Source: Selaginella tamariscina (lineage: Eukaryota > Streptophyta > Lycopodiopsida > Selaginellales > Selaginellaceae). From it: DNA of 64,000 nt. Where the stretch lies: NCBI GenBank assembly GCA_003024785.1, contig PUQB01000233.1, positions 248,001 through 312,000 on the forward strand. The letters run 5' to 3'. Every line of letters starts with the position of its first letter. Position 1 is the first letter of the stretch. The notes under the pieces are model-generated. The model was not told the DNA's origin, made no database searches, and saw nothing but the letters and a program-made list of their open reading frames with translations. Positions 10,152-21,299 of the stretch are shown one piece after another. Position numbers and translations under genes: made by a program.

Positions 10152-13100
10152 TTAATTAGTTTGAGACCTCGTCTCAAACTGATTCACCAACTCCATCGCG
10201 TTATGCAGATTCTCTAATGGTTCCCATGTCGACTCGCATGCTGGGTACCCTTTCCACTTAACAAGATATTCACGTTTATGTTTTCGCCGTCCATGAATGT
10301 TTCACCCCTTTAATATCGCATCAACTTCAAATTCTTCTCCTCACCAACTAACTCTGGAGGCGGACGTAAACTATGATATCTATGTGGATGTTTCTCATCC
10401 TTGTGGAATGACTCGAGCAAGTTGACATGAAACACATTGTGTATTGTTCCCAACTCTGGAGAAAGATCTAACCCATAAGCCACTTTCCCTACTCACTTCA
10501 CCACCTTGTATGGGCCTATGTAATGTGATAGAAACTTCTTCGAAAGAGTCGTTGGAACCTTCAGGTTTTTGGTACTCAACAATACCATGTCCCTAATCTA
10601 ATACTCTACATCCCGTCGATGCTTATCATACTACTACGATACCTTTCCTGAGCTGCAGCCATTGCTTGACGAGCAGCTTCCCATGTCCGATACAACTGTC
10701 CAGTGAACTCTACTACAGAGGGAACTTGATTGACATTGTCTTTTGGTAACACCATACTCTGAGGAATACGACTTTTATTCCCAGTCAACACTTCCATCGG
10801 GCTACATCCGATCGCAGTGTGCATCAAGTTATTATACCATATCTCAGCCATATCCAAGTGTTCAGCCCAATCAAGTTAATCACCTTGAACATAGCATCTG
10901 AGATAGTCCTCGACTTGTCGGTTCACCCTCTCCGTTTGACCATCAGTTTGTGGATGGTAGGCTGTATTGAACTTGAGCATCGTACCAAACTGCTTAAACA
11001 ATGTTCCCCAAAACTTGCCTGTAAATCGAGGATCCCGATATGAGATCATCATTTTTCGGTAGCCCGCACACTCTTATGACTTCGTGGAAGAACAACTTCG
11101 CTGCTTGAATTGCATTCATTGTCTCTACAGTTGGAATGAAATGAGCAACCTTTGAAAACCGATCGACTACCACCATGAGTGCGTTGAAACCATAAGATTT
11201 TGGCAATCCCATGATAAAGTCCAAAGTAACATTTTAAAATGGCCGCTCTAGAATCGGTATACACTACAACTTCCTAGCTCGTTTTTGCGATCGGCTCTTT
11301 ACTTGTTGACATGTGGGGCATGTCTTGACATACATGGCAACATCATCTATCATACCCAGCCAATAGAATCCCTGTTTCAACAAGCCAATGTCATATGCCT
11401 TCCACCATGTCCTTCCAAAGGAACGTCGTGATGCTCTCTTAACAACCTCTCCCTCCATGTCCTTTCTGGAACATAGAGTCTCTTTTCTTTATAATAAAGA
11501 ACTCCATCTCGTACCGCAAAATGCACCTGTTTGAGTGCATCCATTCGACTTTCTATTTCTGCTGGAATATTACTATCTTTTCGTAACTGATGAACTTGTT
11601 TTCTCTTTGCCACCAGGCTCAAAGCCTCCTTAGCAAACTTGTCATGAGGATATGCCATTACAAATTCATCCACCAAAGTTGACACGGGTGCCGACATAAC
11701 ACGAAGATGACCCTTCCTACTGAGTGCATCGGTTACCACATTGTCCTTTCCCGCCTTATGTCTGATTTCAGGTTGGAAATCGTGCCAACTTCTGCTGCCA
11801 TCTAGCATACTTTGGCGATAGCTTCGGTTGCGTTTCAAAATACCTTAGAGTTACACTATCTGTCCAAACCATAGTGCCATGACTTGGAAGATAATGACGC
11901 CAATACTCCAAGGAAGCAACAATAGCATACATCTCCTTTTCGTGAGTAGGCTATCGAGTTTGTGCGGCATCTAACTTCTTCGAGAAAAAGACACTAGATG
12001 TTCTTTCTGTTGCAATACACCACCAATTGCAAAGTCGGAAGCGTCACATTCTACTTCAAAAGGATCTTCAAAGATGGGCAACTACAAAACTAGCTCAGAA
12101 GAGATAGCCTCTTTGAGTTTGACAAAAGCACATTGGCACTCTGGAGTCCAATGCCATGGAATGTTCTTCGTAAGATCTGTCAATGGGGCCGCTATTTTCG
12201 AGTAACCCTTTATGAATCTTCGATAATACCCTGTCAGACCAAGAAATGATCTAACTTCATGCACATAGTGTCCCAAGAAATCTATCTTGGTTTGACCAAA
12301 TGCGCACTTGCTTTATTTAGCATACAACTGGTTCTCTCTCAACCTCTGAAACACTTTTTTTAAGTGTTCCACATGTTCCTCGATTGTCGAACTGAAAATC
12401 AGAATGTCATTAATATACACCACTACGAACTCGTCTAGATAGTCTCTAAACACATCATCCATCATTGTGCAAAAAGTTACTGGAGCATTGCACAACCCGA
12501 ATGGCAAAACTAGAAACTCAAATGATCCATAACGCGTTCGAAAAGCGGTCTTCTCAATGTCATTCTCTGCTACCCAAATCTGATGGTACTTCAATCTCAA
12601 GTTTATTCTTGAAAAATACTTTGCTTTTGATAGCCTATCAAATAAGTCATCCATTCGTAGAAGAGGATACTTATTTTTTGATAGTTATGGTGTTCATCGC
12701 TCGATATTCCACACACATTCGCATTGTACCATCCTTTTTCATTACAAACAAGATAGGTGCACCATACGGTGATCGACTAGGTCGAATGTGTCCTCGACCA
12801 ATCAATTCTGTCAACTGTCTCTTCAGTTCTACTAATTCTTGAGGATTCAATCGATATGGGGCTCTTGCCGGTGGAGACGAACCTAGCAAAATCTCTATTT
12901 TGTGGTCCACAGCTCGACGTGGAGGTAACTCGAGTGGCAAGTCTTCTGGTAACACATCATTAAACATGTTCAAGACTTCCAAAATAGGTTCAGGAACAGA
13001 GTCTTGACCATCTCCTATTTTGACTTCACCAGTATCCAAAACCATTGCAAGAAACACATGTTCCCAATGTCTAACTGCCTTACGCAATTGAGTTAAGGTA

Positions 13101-13541
13101 AGGAACATAGGATTCTAATCCTTATCAGTTAGCATTTCCATTTTGAGCGTGGTCTTTCTAATGTCCTCTTTATCTATGCAAGCGTGATTCGATTATCTCC
13201 AAACCCCTCATTTCAATTACATGTTTATGGAACCATTCCATACCTAAAACAAAGTCAAACCCCGTCATATTTAAGACAACTAAGTCTAGCTTAGCCTTTC
13301 AATATTTAATTTGGACAGGAACTGCCCTTGCTATATTATTAGTATTTTGAGAACCTTTGCCAAAATTCATCTTTATTTCACACATCTTTATTACATCCAA
13401 ATTCAATCAACGAGCTAGACTAGTCGATATGAAGTTGTATGTTGCTCTAGTATCGATCATTATTCGGACTCGGTCCCCTCGTATCCTTCTTGTCAAATAT
13501 AGCAAATGGTCAGTTTTGTCTTGAATAGTGAATAAGGCATG
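10152..13541 (-). pseudogene. Element 1 pol: protease-RT-RNase H-integrase-chromodomain, decayed
   Basis: The protease site at about 13,440-13,460 reads IMIDTRATYNFIS, where the family has D-S/T-G-A, so its Gly is replaced by Arg. Reverse transcriptase (about 13,100-12,300) has [18 protein letters not shown] and [10 protein letters not shown]. Its active site reads [12 protein letters not shown] instead of Y-x-D-D, so the first catalytic Asp is Asn. RNase H starts near 12,276 with [20 protein letters not shown]. The integrase zinc finger and core (11,460-10,994) include MYVKTCPTCQQVK and MDFIMGLPKSYGFNALMVVV. A C-terminal chromodomain lies at 10,152-10,330 and is recognised by EYLVKWKGYPACESTWEP. 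Frameshifts and stops separate these blocks. The domain order is certain and the copy is dead. Confidence 0.92.
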
Positions 13542-14798
13542 TTATGTCTGGCACAACATTACCTCTTCTGACTCATCTTCCGGATTTTCAAGCATTTCTG
13601 GTTCAGCAACTTCCTCTTCTACCATCGCCTTGAAATGTCCCGATTGTTGTGAAGGTGCTTGACACTCTTTAGCAAAATGACCAGGCTTGTTACAATTATA
13701 ACATTTCACAACCCCGCCTGCGGACTGCGGGGGAGCATACTTTGGAGCCAATCCTTTGGCCTGCTGAGCTGGTGGTAATGCCAATGGTTTCTGAAATCCG
13801 GTGGGTCTTGATGTGTCTGAAAACTTGAAACTGCCGACAAAGGGACTTACACTTCGAATTGATGGCGATTGATCTAGTCGCCTATCAAACCTTTTAAACC
13901 CAGACTTTGGAGGAAACCTCCTTTGATTTAGGTTTTGCTTCCTCCCCTTTGTACAAGTCTTCTAACGACATGCCATAAACAACCTTTTAAGCTGCCTCTT
14001 GACATTCTCGATAGCTTGTAGGCTTGTACCTTAAGATTTCTCTTCGTGTCTTCTCATTCAAGCTAGCCATGAAGCAACTTCGAGCTTCATCATCGCTCAT
14101 ATTTGGCATCAATCGCCGTACATTTTCGAATCGATAAACGTGGTTCATTGGACTTCCTCAAACTTCTTGTTGACAAAGTGCTAGGTCAGCACGTAATCAC
14201 AAACCAAAATCATCTGGCATATACTGCTTTTTGATCTCCTTTTTCATGTGTTTCCAGTTGTTTCGGTATCCACGTTCACCTTCAACAATTCGCCACCAAG
14301 TCTTAGCTTTTTCTTTAAGAAATTGCTTGGCACATGCAACCTTTTCTGTCTTTCTCACGGAAGCAGCCTCGAAATAGCTTTCCATATCATACAACCAGTC
14401 ATCCAAAACCTTGTAATCTTTTGAACCCATGAAATTCGAAGGCTTTACCGGTTTGAATTTACTGGGACCTCCACCACTTACTTCCATCAAAGAATCTGAT
14501 TCAGAGGAACCTGACTCTGAGTCATGCTTCTTCTTCTTTTTTTCCGTGTGTCTTGTTGCGGAACATCTAGCACTGTAGTATTCGTCAAAATCCAAACGGC
14601 AACATTATCAATTCGGTCGTTCAACCCCAAAACATCCCCTCGAAGTTCGTTTAGGGCATCCATCATTATTTCTCGCCAACCAGGTCGTTGTTTAACTCTA
14701 GGGGGTCGACCTGGATCAGCCTCATCCATCTCCTCATTTTGAGCCTCTGCGACAGCCCTCTTTGCCTCAGGCTCTGGTTGCTTTCTTTTGCTCATCAT
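13542..14798 (-). pseudogene. Element 1 gag
   Basis: The frame opens MMSKRKQPEPEAKRAVAEA at 14,798. The capsid-like part runs from about 14,590 to 13,960 and includes FMGSKDYKVLDDWLYDMESY. A CCHC knuckle CYNCNKPGHFAKEC is at about 13,660-13,705. A frame change falls in an A7 run near 14,540, inside a lysine stretch, and a stop interrupts capsid near 14,197. Gag would coat the element RNA, and the knuckle binds nucleic acid. Confidence 0.85.
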
Positions 14799-15109
14799 AT
14801 TGAACCCTAGTTTCAACACTCGAAGAATATGCTTGGAATATTCCCAATGTGAATTTGGAAACACCCTGCACAGGTTGTACACCCACACACATCAGCTTAA
14901 ACCAGCATAAGACTTTCGGACATACCTAGAATCTCACGCCGACTCACTGAGCAAGTGTTCTTCGAAGTTTGACAACTCACAGGATCAAACTCTCTGTGCA
15001 GAATACAGACATGTCAACCGAAAGCAATAGAGTATACCAAGAATTTAGAGTCATCTAAACATTGAAACACCCTACGACTTAAGGCAATCCTACTAATTGC
15101 AGAGAACTT

Positions 15110-15121
15110 CCTCCGATACCA
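15110..15121 (-). other. Element 1 primer-binding site, tRNA-iMet type
   Basis: Three bases inside the 5' LTR (right-hand LTR), the minus strand reads TGGTATCGGAGG. It resembles the usual plant initiator-Met site TGGTATCAGAGC. Confidence 0.8.
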
Positions 15122-15123
15122 AT

Positions 15124-16103
15124 TGTCAGAGTTTTTACCTGGTGCCACAAAGGCGACTTGCCAGGTGCCAACCCTGGAATCCCCTCTCTGGAAACCCCAC
15201 GAAATCTAGTAAAATAACCCATATTAGGAACCCAAGCCTAGGAACTCAAACCCCAGCTGACTAAGTCCACGAACGAGACTCACCTTGTGAATCAGGATAC
15301 ACTGACTACCCGAGCTTCAGGTGTCGTTCCTAGCTTGGCGTGGTTGAGGCGGCCGGAGCAAGGCCTCAACCACTAGTTTTGCAGAACGTGAACTCGGGCA
15401 ATGCCTTTGAGCTTTGCAGACAGGTTTTCGGACCAAGGAATTTAATTCCTTGGAAGTGACGTGCCCCTATCTCAAAGGCAAGATCCTGCCAACGATAAGG
15501 ATAATCTAACCCTAGGGTGGGTTGTACCCCTGTCGTGTGAAAGTTTGGGCGACACAATAGAGGGTTGCACCTTGACGACACAAGCTTAGCTTGCACCGGT
15601 AGGAGGTTAACGAGTTCTCTTTTGAACCCAGGAAGCCTCATTACATATACTCTACCTTATTTATGTGACGGACCCCCCCCCCCCCCCCGTTTACCTAAGT
15701 GAGTAAGTGGGCTGGTACGGAAATGCCAACCCTTAGAGAAAATAGTTGTCCTAACCTAACCCTAAACCTAACCCCTATGGGGGGGTTTAGGGCGTGGGGT
15801 TAGAGCAACCCTAGGGTTAGGTCAACCCTAGGAGTGTCCCTAACCCTTATTTTGACAAGCTATACTTTGCGAAGAACCCTAACTTGAAACATCAAACCAG
15901 GGGAGAGTTTCTAGAAGGTAAGTTCTAGCTTCGCCTAGAGTTTCTTACAAATACCTAATGACACCCGGCCGGACCATCACTAGATACCCAAGTGCACTAA
16001 ACGGGCCTATTTACTACTATATATAGGGTTCGTCACACAACTCGGTAAATAACAATAGTCAAACCCCAAAGTAAAGGGTCGAGTCATAGTAAAAACTATG
16101 ACA
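15124..16103 (-). repeat. Element 1 LTR (5' LTR in element sense)
   Basis: A 980-base partner of 8,812-9,772. Part of the extra length is a short internal duplication near 15,800-15,830 (the AACCCTAGG word twice) and a C run of about 18 near 15,670. Confidence 0.95.
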
Positions 16104-16108
16104 AAGTT

Positions 16109-17650
16109 GGAACTTTACCAAATGCCATAATTCATAGTGTTATTAATTTCTACTTATTTAGGTAATTTTGCACCATTTATGTTTATAATGGATTTTGTTA
16201 TATAATAGACATGCCTTTATTATCCAAGTTTTGAAGGTTTTTACTTTGCAGATGGGAATCTAATAAGCTTTCACATTTCCCTTTCATCCATAAACAAATG
16301 GGTTGATAGTGTTTGAATTGAATTTTTAAATGTATAATTTATATGTATGTAAATTCTACTCAAAATGATTAGGATTGGTATTTGCAATATTTAAGATTTG
16401 CATACAACACCAACATTTAGAGTTTATTAGTATGTCTTCATTATAAACATTGTATGGATGAAATTAATGAATGTCTCTAAGAGTTGGATTTTCACAAATT
16501 TAAGTATACAAAAGCTCGATATTAAGCTATTTACTTAGATCTGCATGTTACCTTTGTAAAACATTTGAGTCAAGCACAAATTCAACAAAAACAAGGTTAT
16601 AATTCTTATCATCATCCACTTTCTTAATTTGTTAATAACAACATTATCTTGTGCATTTTCTAAGACTTCAACTCAAAGGACTCACTCCATATTTCTTATG
16701 AAATGGCTTAGTCCTTACAAAGTTTTTTCATCAAGTCAGTCCTCAAGTATACCATATATAGAATGTTGAGTCTCGAGACACTCCTTTGGTTGCTAATGTT
16801 TGCAATATTTTTATAAAGGGATGGTGTAATATAATTAAGGTATATACAGAGGTTAAACATGGTATAATTTAAAAGTTGTTATACTTAACACTTTATTTTT
16901 TGTTTATAGGATAATCTAAATATGGTTAAAATGTATATTTCCTTTTATATATAAATCTTGACCTTAAATATAAAGAATACCTCTTAGTTCTATTTATTGT
17001 ATTGTGTACTATTGTGTCTCGAGCAAGGCCCAAATTTGAAGAGCAAGGGTATTTTTTTCTTTACATGTAATTCACTAGTCTTATTGAAAGGTTTGAAAAA
17101 AAACAATACCCTTCTAGATCAATATATATATATATATATATATAATCACACTTCATTTCATAAAACAAGCGATCAATGACTCTATTTTCTTGTCAATATT
17201 GAAAACAAGTTGATAATTAATGTTTTTTTGTTGAAGGAGCTGAAAGTGATAAAAATATTAACGTATCTAAAGTCTTCAACTTCAAACTTGCTCTATTGTT
17301 GTCTTTGATGTAATTTTATCATTTGAAGTTGCATCAGGGTATCATCAAAACAACTTTTCAAATCTTCATAACTTCACTACCTAGAAGAGTAAAATAATTA
17401 GAATATTGTAACTTAGAAACCAAGCTTACTTGTTAGAGTTGTAGATGTTCCAGAGGCTGATCATATCTTTCCTACCATAATCTGTAAACAATCTCAATCC
17501 AAACTTCACTACTTACATTTTGAATTGTTCCACATTGATAAGATTTATAAATTGATCAACAAGGATAGTACTCCAAGTCCAAGTAACTTCAAAGCTCCTT
17601 GCAAGTTATTTAAATCCAAATCTAAATAGAATGTAGTGTGGAACAATTTT
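16109..17650. other. AT-rich DNA without recognisable genes
   Basis: I see no domain, RNA gene or repeat boundary here. A (TA)n tract lies at about 17,121-17,143. It may be decayed flank of the hAT-like relic to its right. Confidence 0.5.
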
Positions 17651-18250
17651 ACACCTTCTAACATATCTTTCTCATTCTTTGGTCTCCAAGTAAATAATCA
17701 CTTGTTGAACATAAGCTTGTGCAATTTGCACACATTGGTTCAAAGCCTCCTGCATTGATGTAATACCACATACAAGTTGGTAATAATGTGCAAAACCTAC
17801 ATCCTCTATGTAGAAAAGTGCTCCATTGTGTGTTGGACATTCTCTCAGACATAGAAAAATAAGTTGCTACCTTTTCCAGATGGTTCTCTTAAGAATTTTG
17901 CTCTTAGAATATGGCAAGTGCCCTACACCATTGAAGTAATTCCTACTATTTCAACCTCCCTGCTTTGGAACCTTTTTTTCAAATGATTTAACTCCAGCAA
18001 AACATTAGCAAGAAAATGAAATAAAAATTATACCTCCAATCTCTTGAAGCTAGCAAGTAGTTTTAGGTTTATCACTAGTCTCCCACAAATGCAAAAAGCA
18101 GCTACAATAACAACAATTCTCTCCACCACTTTTTTCTGAGAGAGAGCAGCAAATGTTGTGCATTCGGAACAAATTGAGTCTCTTGAGCTTGAATATCTTC
18201 TATTGAATTTAGGAGTTGCAATCTTTAGGAAGATCTACCAACTCAACCAC

Positions 18251-18417
18251 TCACCCTCCTTGCCAAAGCCTCCAAATCTCTAAGTATTGGGAAATATTGA
18301 AAGCATTAATTGTTGCTAAAGCCTCCTTATGTGCAATACAATGTATAACCACTAGATCAAAAATGACATGTTTAAGCTGTGTAACTAAACTTGATCTAAT
18401 ACCTTGTATTGCAATTG
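18251..18417 (-). pseudogene. hAT-like transposase relic, downstream half
   Basis: The minus strand reads IRSSLVTQLKHVIFDLVVIH followed by CIAHKEALATINAF. This resembles the core of hAT-derived transposases (ZNF862/ZBED type), in which a 'short-loop, HC-x-AH-x-EAL' segment follows the DG strand. It continues directly from the relic at 27,450-27,665. Element 2 lies between the two halves and its insertion split one reading frame. Further degraded sequence extends leftward to about 17,650. Confidence 0.6.
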
Positions 18418-18967
18418 TGTTAACATACAAAACTTTCCTGTGTGCAAAAACACTGTTCAACAGCACAGGAAAAGCTTTGCAAGTTAAAGTGTAGGATTTC
18501 GTCCAATAGAGAGCTCTATATATACACTTATCTCGTCTCTAAGGTCAAGGATAGGATTTGCTTTGGATTGCCATGTATAAGCTCACAATACACCATAAAT
18601 ATGCACTTGCATTACTATATGAATACAAAGAGATAGCAAGTGTGGAAGACTTACTTTCTCCCTAAGATACTCTTTCTCTCATGCATTGCTCTCCATAGCC
18701 TTCATAGCCTTCATAGTCCTCTCTCCCCTTCTTGCCCTTGCTTGCCCTTCCTTGCCCTAACCGAATCCTGTCCTCCTCCAACCGTCATAACTGTCTGCTT
18801 CTTGCAACCCGGATCCTTCCTACCATGTAGGATTTTTTCCTACTGCTGTAGGATTTTCCTTATACATAGGATATTTCCTACTACTACTTTCCTACAAGTT
18901 ATTCCTCCACCGTAGGAAAGTTCCTATGTATGCAGTTCTTACATGCTATATTTTTTGGCCTCTAACA
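18418..18967 (-). repeat. Element 2 LTR (3' LTR in element sense)
   Basis: A direct repeat of 26,906-27,449. A TATATATA box lies near 18,517-18,526. The repeated words TGTAGGA and TTCCTAC near 18,800-18,920 could fold back on themselves. Confidence 0.95.
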
Positions 18968-18981
18968 CTATTCCCCACCTT
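18968..18981 (-). other. Element 2 polypurine tract
   Basis: The minus strand AAGGTGGGGAATAG abuts the 3' LTR. Confidence 0.7.
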
Positions 18982-19079
18982 GAATCCTTGCAATGTCCTC
19001 ATTGCACCTGTCCTGCACCCTCATTCTCCTGCGGCTCCTCAGATACTATGTCTCGTATTCCTCCTTGTACCTCACAAAC

Positions 19080-21250
19080 TCTGCCTTTACCTTCTCCATT
19101 TCCTGTGCCATGGATGCCACCTGCAGTCGGAGACCCTGGTTCTCCACTGCAGTCGTGAAGTTCCTCTCCCAGCACCGTCAGTAATGCTCCTCCCTGTCGG
19201 AGTTCTTCCTGTCTTGACTATCTTCTGCGCCATCGGCATAGGTTCTGAAACACTCACAGGCTTGCTCTCAAGAACTGTAGGACTAGGAGTCCTTGCCTTC
19301 ACCGGTCGTGCTCCTATCCTGCTAACTGTAGCCTGCATGGTGTTGATCTTCGGCATTATCACTGCCTCCACCGCTTCTGCAATCAACCTCGAATTCTGCT
19401 CTGTCCTTCACTGTGTACCCATATTCACAAACTGGTTGTACAATGCTGAAGCCAACTGTGGTACATCCTGCGATGCTGAACTCACCTTTGCCGATTTGTC
19501 CAGTATCTCCTGCTGCATACGAGACAAAACCTGCGCCAGCTGTACCTCAACCTCCATAGGCACTTCCTCCTGTCTGAAGGATTTCCGCGCTTACCACCAT
19601 GTGAACGTCCCTGGTCCATAAACTCTTGCCATTTCTTCAGCCGCCGCTTCGTAGCATGAGTCATTCCCCCACCTACGTGATGCATAGGATACCCTCCTCG
19701 TGCAAACGTACCTCTTCCTCTTGGAGAATGCCCTGCCGCTCCACGGTTGAACCATGGCTGCCGTGTCATTGGAACACGTCCCATACCTTCACTTGGTGAT
19801 TGAGCTTGCCCGTTGGTAACTGCAACAAAACTGCAGTTGCCTCCTCAACTGTTCCTGGAATATCCCCGGGAATCTCCTTTCCCTTATTCCCTAACGCTCC
19901 GGTGACAACTCCACCGATTTCCCTGTCTCCATTGTTGGTAGCTCCTCCTTCGTCACTCTCCCGCAACTCAGGCGACTTCTCTTCCTTATTGTGTTCTCCA
20001 GACGTCCTATCCTGCGACTGTTCTTTCGGCTTTCCTCTGCTACCTTCGTCTGAGTCGTGGTACTTGTTCATGTGGCTTCTCTAGCTCCATTTGTACCACT
20101 TCCTCCAACGTCTTCTTCTCCGGATGCTGTCCCACCTTCTGTGGCTCTCTGGTTTTCAGCGGCTTCACCCTCAAAACCTGTTCCGAGTGCTCTTCCTCCT
20201 CCTCTTCTCCTGTTCCTGTCGAATCCTCATCATCCAAATGGATGCTCTCCCGCGGGCTTCGTCTTTCCCTTCCGCACGGACTTCCGCATCGGCATCACCC
20301 GTGATATCTTTTGCTTCTTCCCCTGGTGTCTTCATCACCTTACTGGTACTCTCCTGACGCTTCCCACTAGTCCTTCCTGTACCTTCTTTCCTACAGCCTG
20401 TTCTGAGGTGTGAGCACCTTCTGCAACTTACTAGCATACTCCTGCTCCTCCTTCCTCTCCACACTCCATCACATGATTCACAAGTGACTGTATCCACGCC
20501 AATGCATCATCGGAGACTCCTTCTGCTGTATCTCCTTCTCCTGAGCAGTAAAAACATACTCACCCAGTTTCCTGAGGAGATAACGTGCACTCCTGCACAC
20601 TTCCCCGTCTTAAGTGCGTCATACAGCGACATAACTGTCTTTGAGGCTGTAGTGGAAGAAAGTCTGAACTCAAAAGAGTTCACCAGAAAATTACCACAAG
20701 CTCCACTTCTTCCTCCAGATCCGCCACACGCAAGCCAAGCTTGCTATTGTATTGCCTCCCCTCTTTCAGATAGATATCTAATTCTTCTTATCTACCTCCA
20801 ACTCTCCTTCTCCTAATGGCAGCCGAAATACCTCCGCGATTGCCTTCTCATTAATCAACATCCTTCTCCCTTCGGCATATGCAACAAAATTATCCCAACC
20901 ATCTTTTCCGCCATCATGATGAAATGATAGCACTGTAGCGCATCAGGATTTACCTGCGCTAGAAGGTGAGCATACTTCTCAAGACCCAATCCCTGAAGAG
21001 CGTTCTCCAGCTCTGGATTGATCTCCCATCCCGTCAACATGACTGTAAAATGGCCACATGCCAGATCTCAGCCGCCTTATGCAGAGATCGGCAATTTTTC
21101 ACCACAAGAGTATTCTTTCCTCCTGCCATATCCGCGAAGAAAGAAGCTACAAACCCTAGATCTAGGTTTGGCGCTGATTTCCAAGTGTATTGGAATATTC
21201 GTATAGAATATATCTCAACGTCTATAAATGATACTTCATACCTCCTCAAT
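19080..21250 (-). pseudogene. Element 2 accessory 3' ORF(s), unknown function
   Basis: Downstream of integrase and in the same sense is a coding-like region broken into frames. It starts near 21,249. Segments include SAPNLDLGFVASFFADMAGG, KNCRSLHKAAEIWHVAIL, INPELENALQGLGLEKYAHL and MLINEKAIAEVFRLPLGEGE. It then passes into a Glu/Lys/Ser-rich stretch (about 20,500-19,770), an RGG-like patch SPRGRGTFARGGYP near 19,720, and a coiled, Gln-rich end near 19,480. The position corresponds to the env-like or extra ORF of Athila/Tat elements. I see no signal peptide or membrane segment that would support an envelope. The RGG patch suggests nucleic-acid binding, which is only inference. Confidence 0.6.
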
Positions 21251-21299
21251 TATTTATGTTTACCCTTTCCTGCATTCCGTCTCCTGTTAGGGTTTCAAC

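Larger units (their letters stand above)
8807..16108 (-). mobile_element. Element 1: Ty3/gypsy chromovirus with 5-bp target duplications
   Basis: The element occupies 8,812-16,103 and is flanked on both sides by AAGTT (8,807-8,811 and 16,104-16,108). Two LTRs of 961 and 980 bases begin TGTCAGAGTTTTTA and end AAAAACTATGACA. On the minus strand the order is gag (CCHC knuckle), protease, reverse transcriptase, RNase H, integrase, chromodomain, which is the Ty3/chromovirus order. The primer site resembles initiator-tRNA-Met. LTR differences in the first 160 bases are mostly C/T and G/A transitions (about 5%), as expected from decay of methylated DNA. Several frames are broken and catalytic positions are altered, so the copy is inactive. 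Confidence 0.95.

Noticed and set aside
15671..15689. Long C run in the right LTR of Element 1 as a functional motif
   Set aside because: The left LTR has a short C run at the same place, so this is ordinary homopolymer expansion or a base-call artefact.
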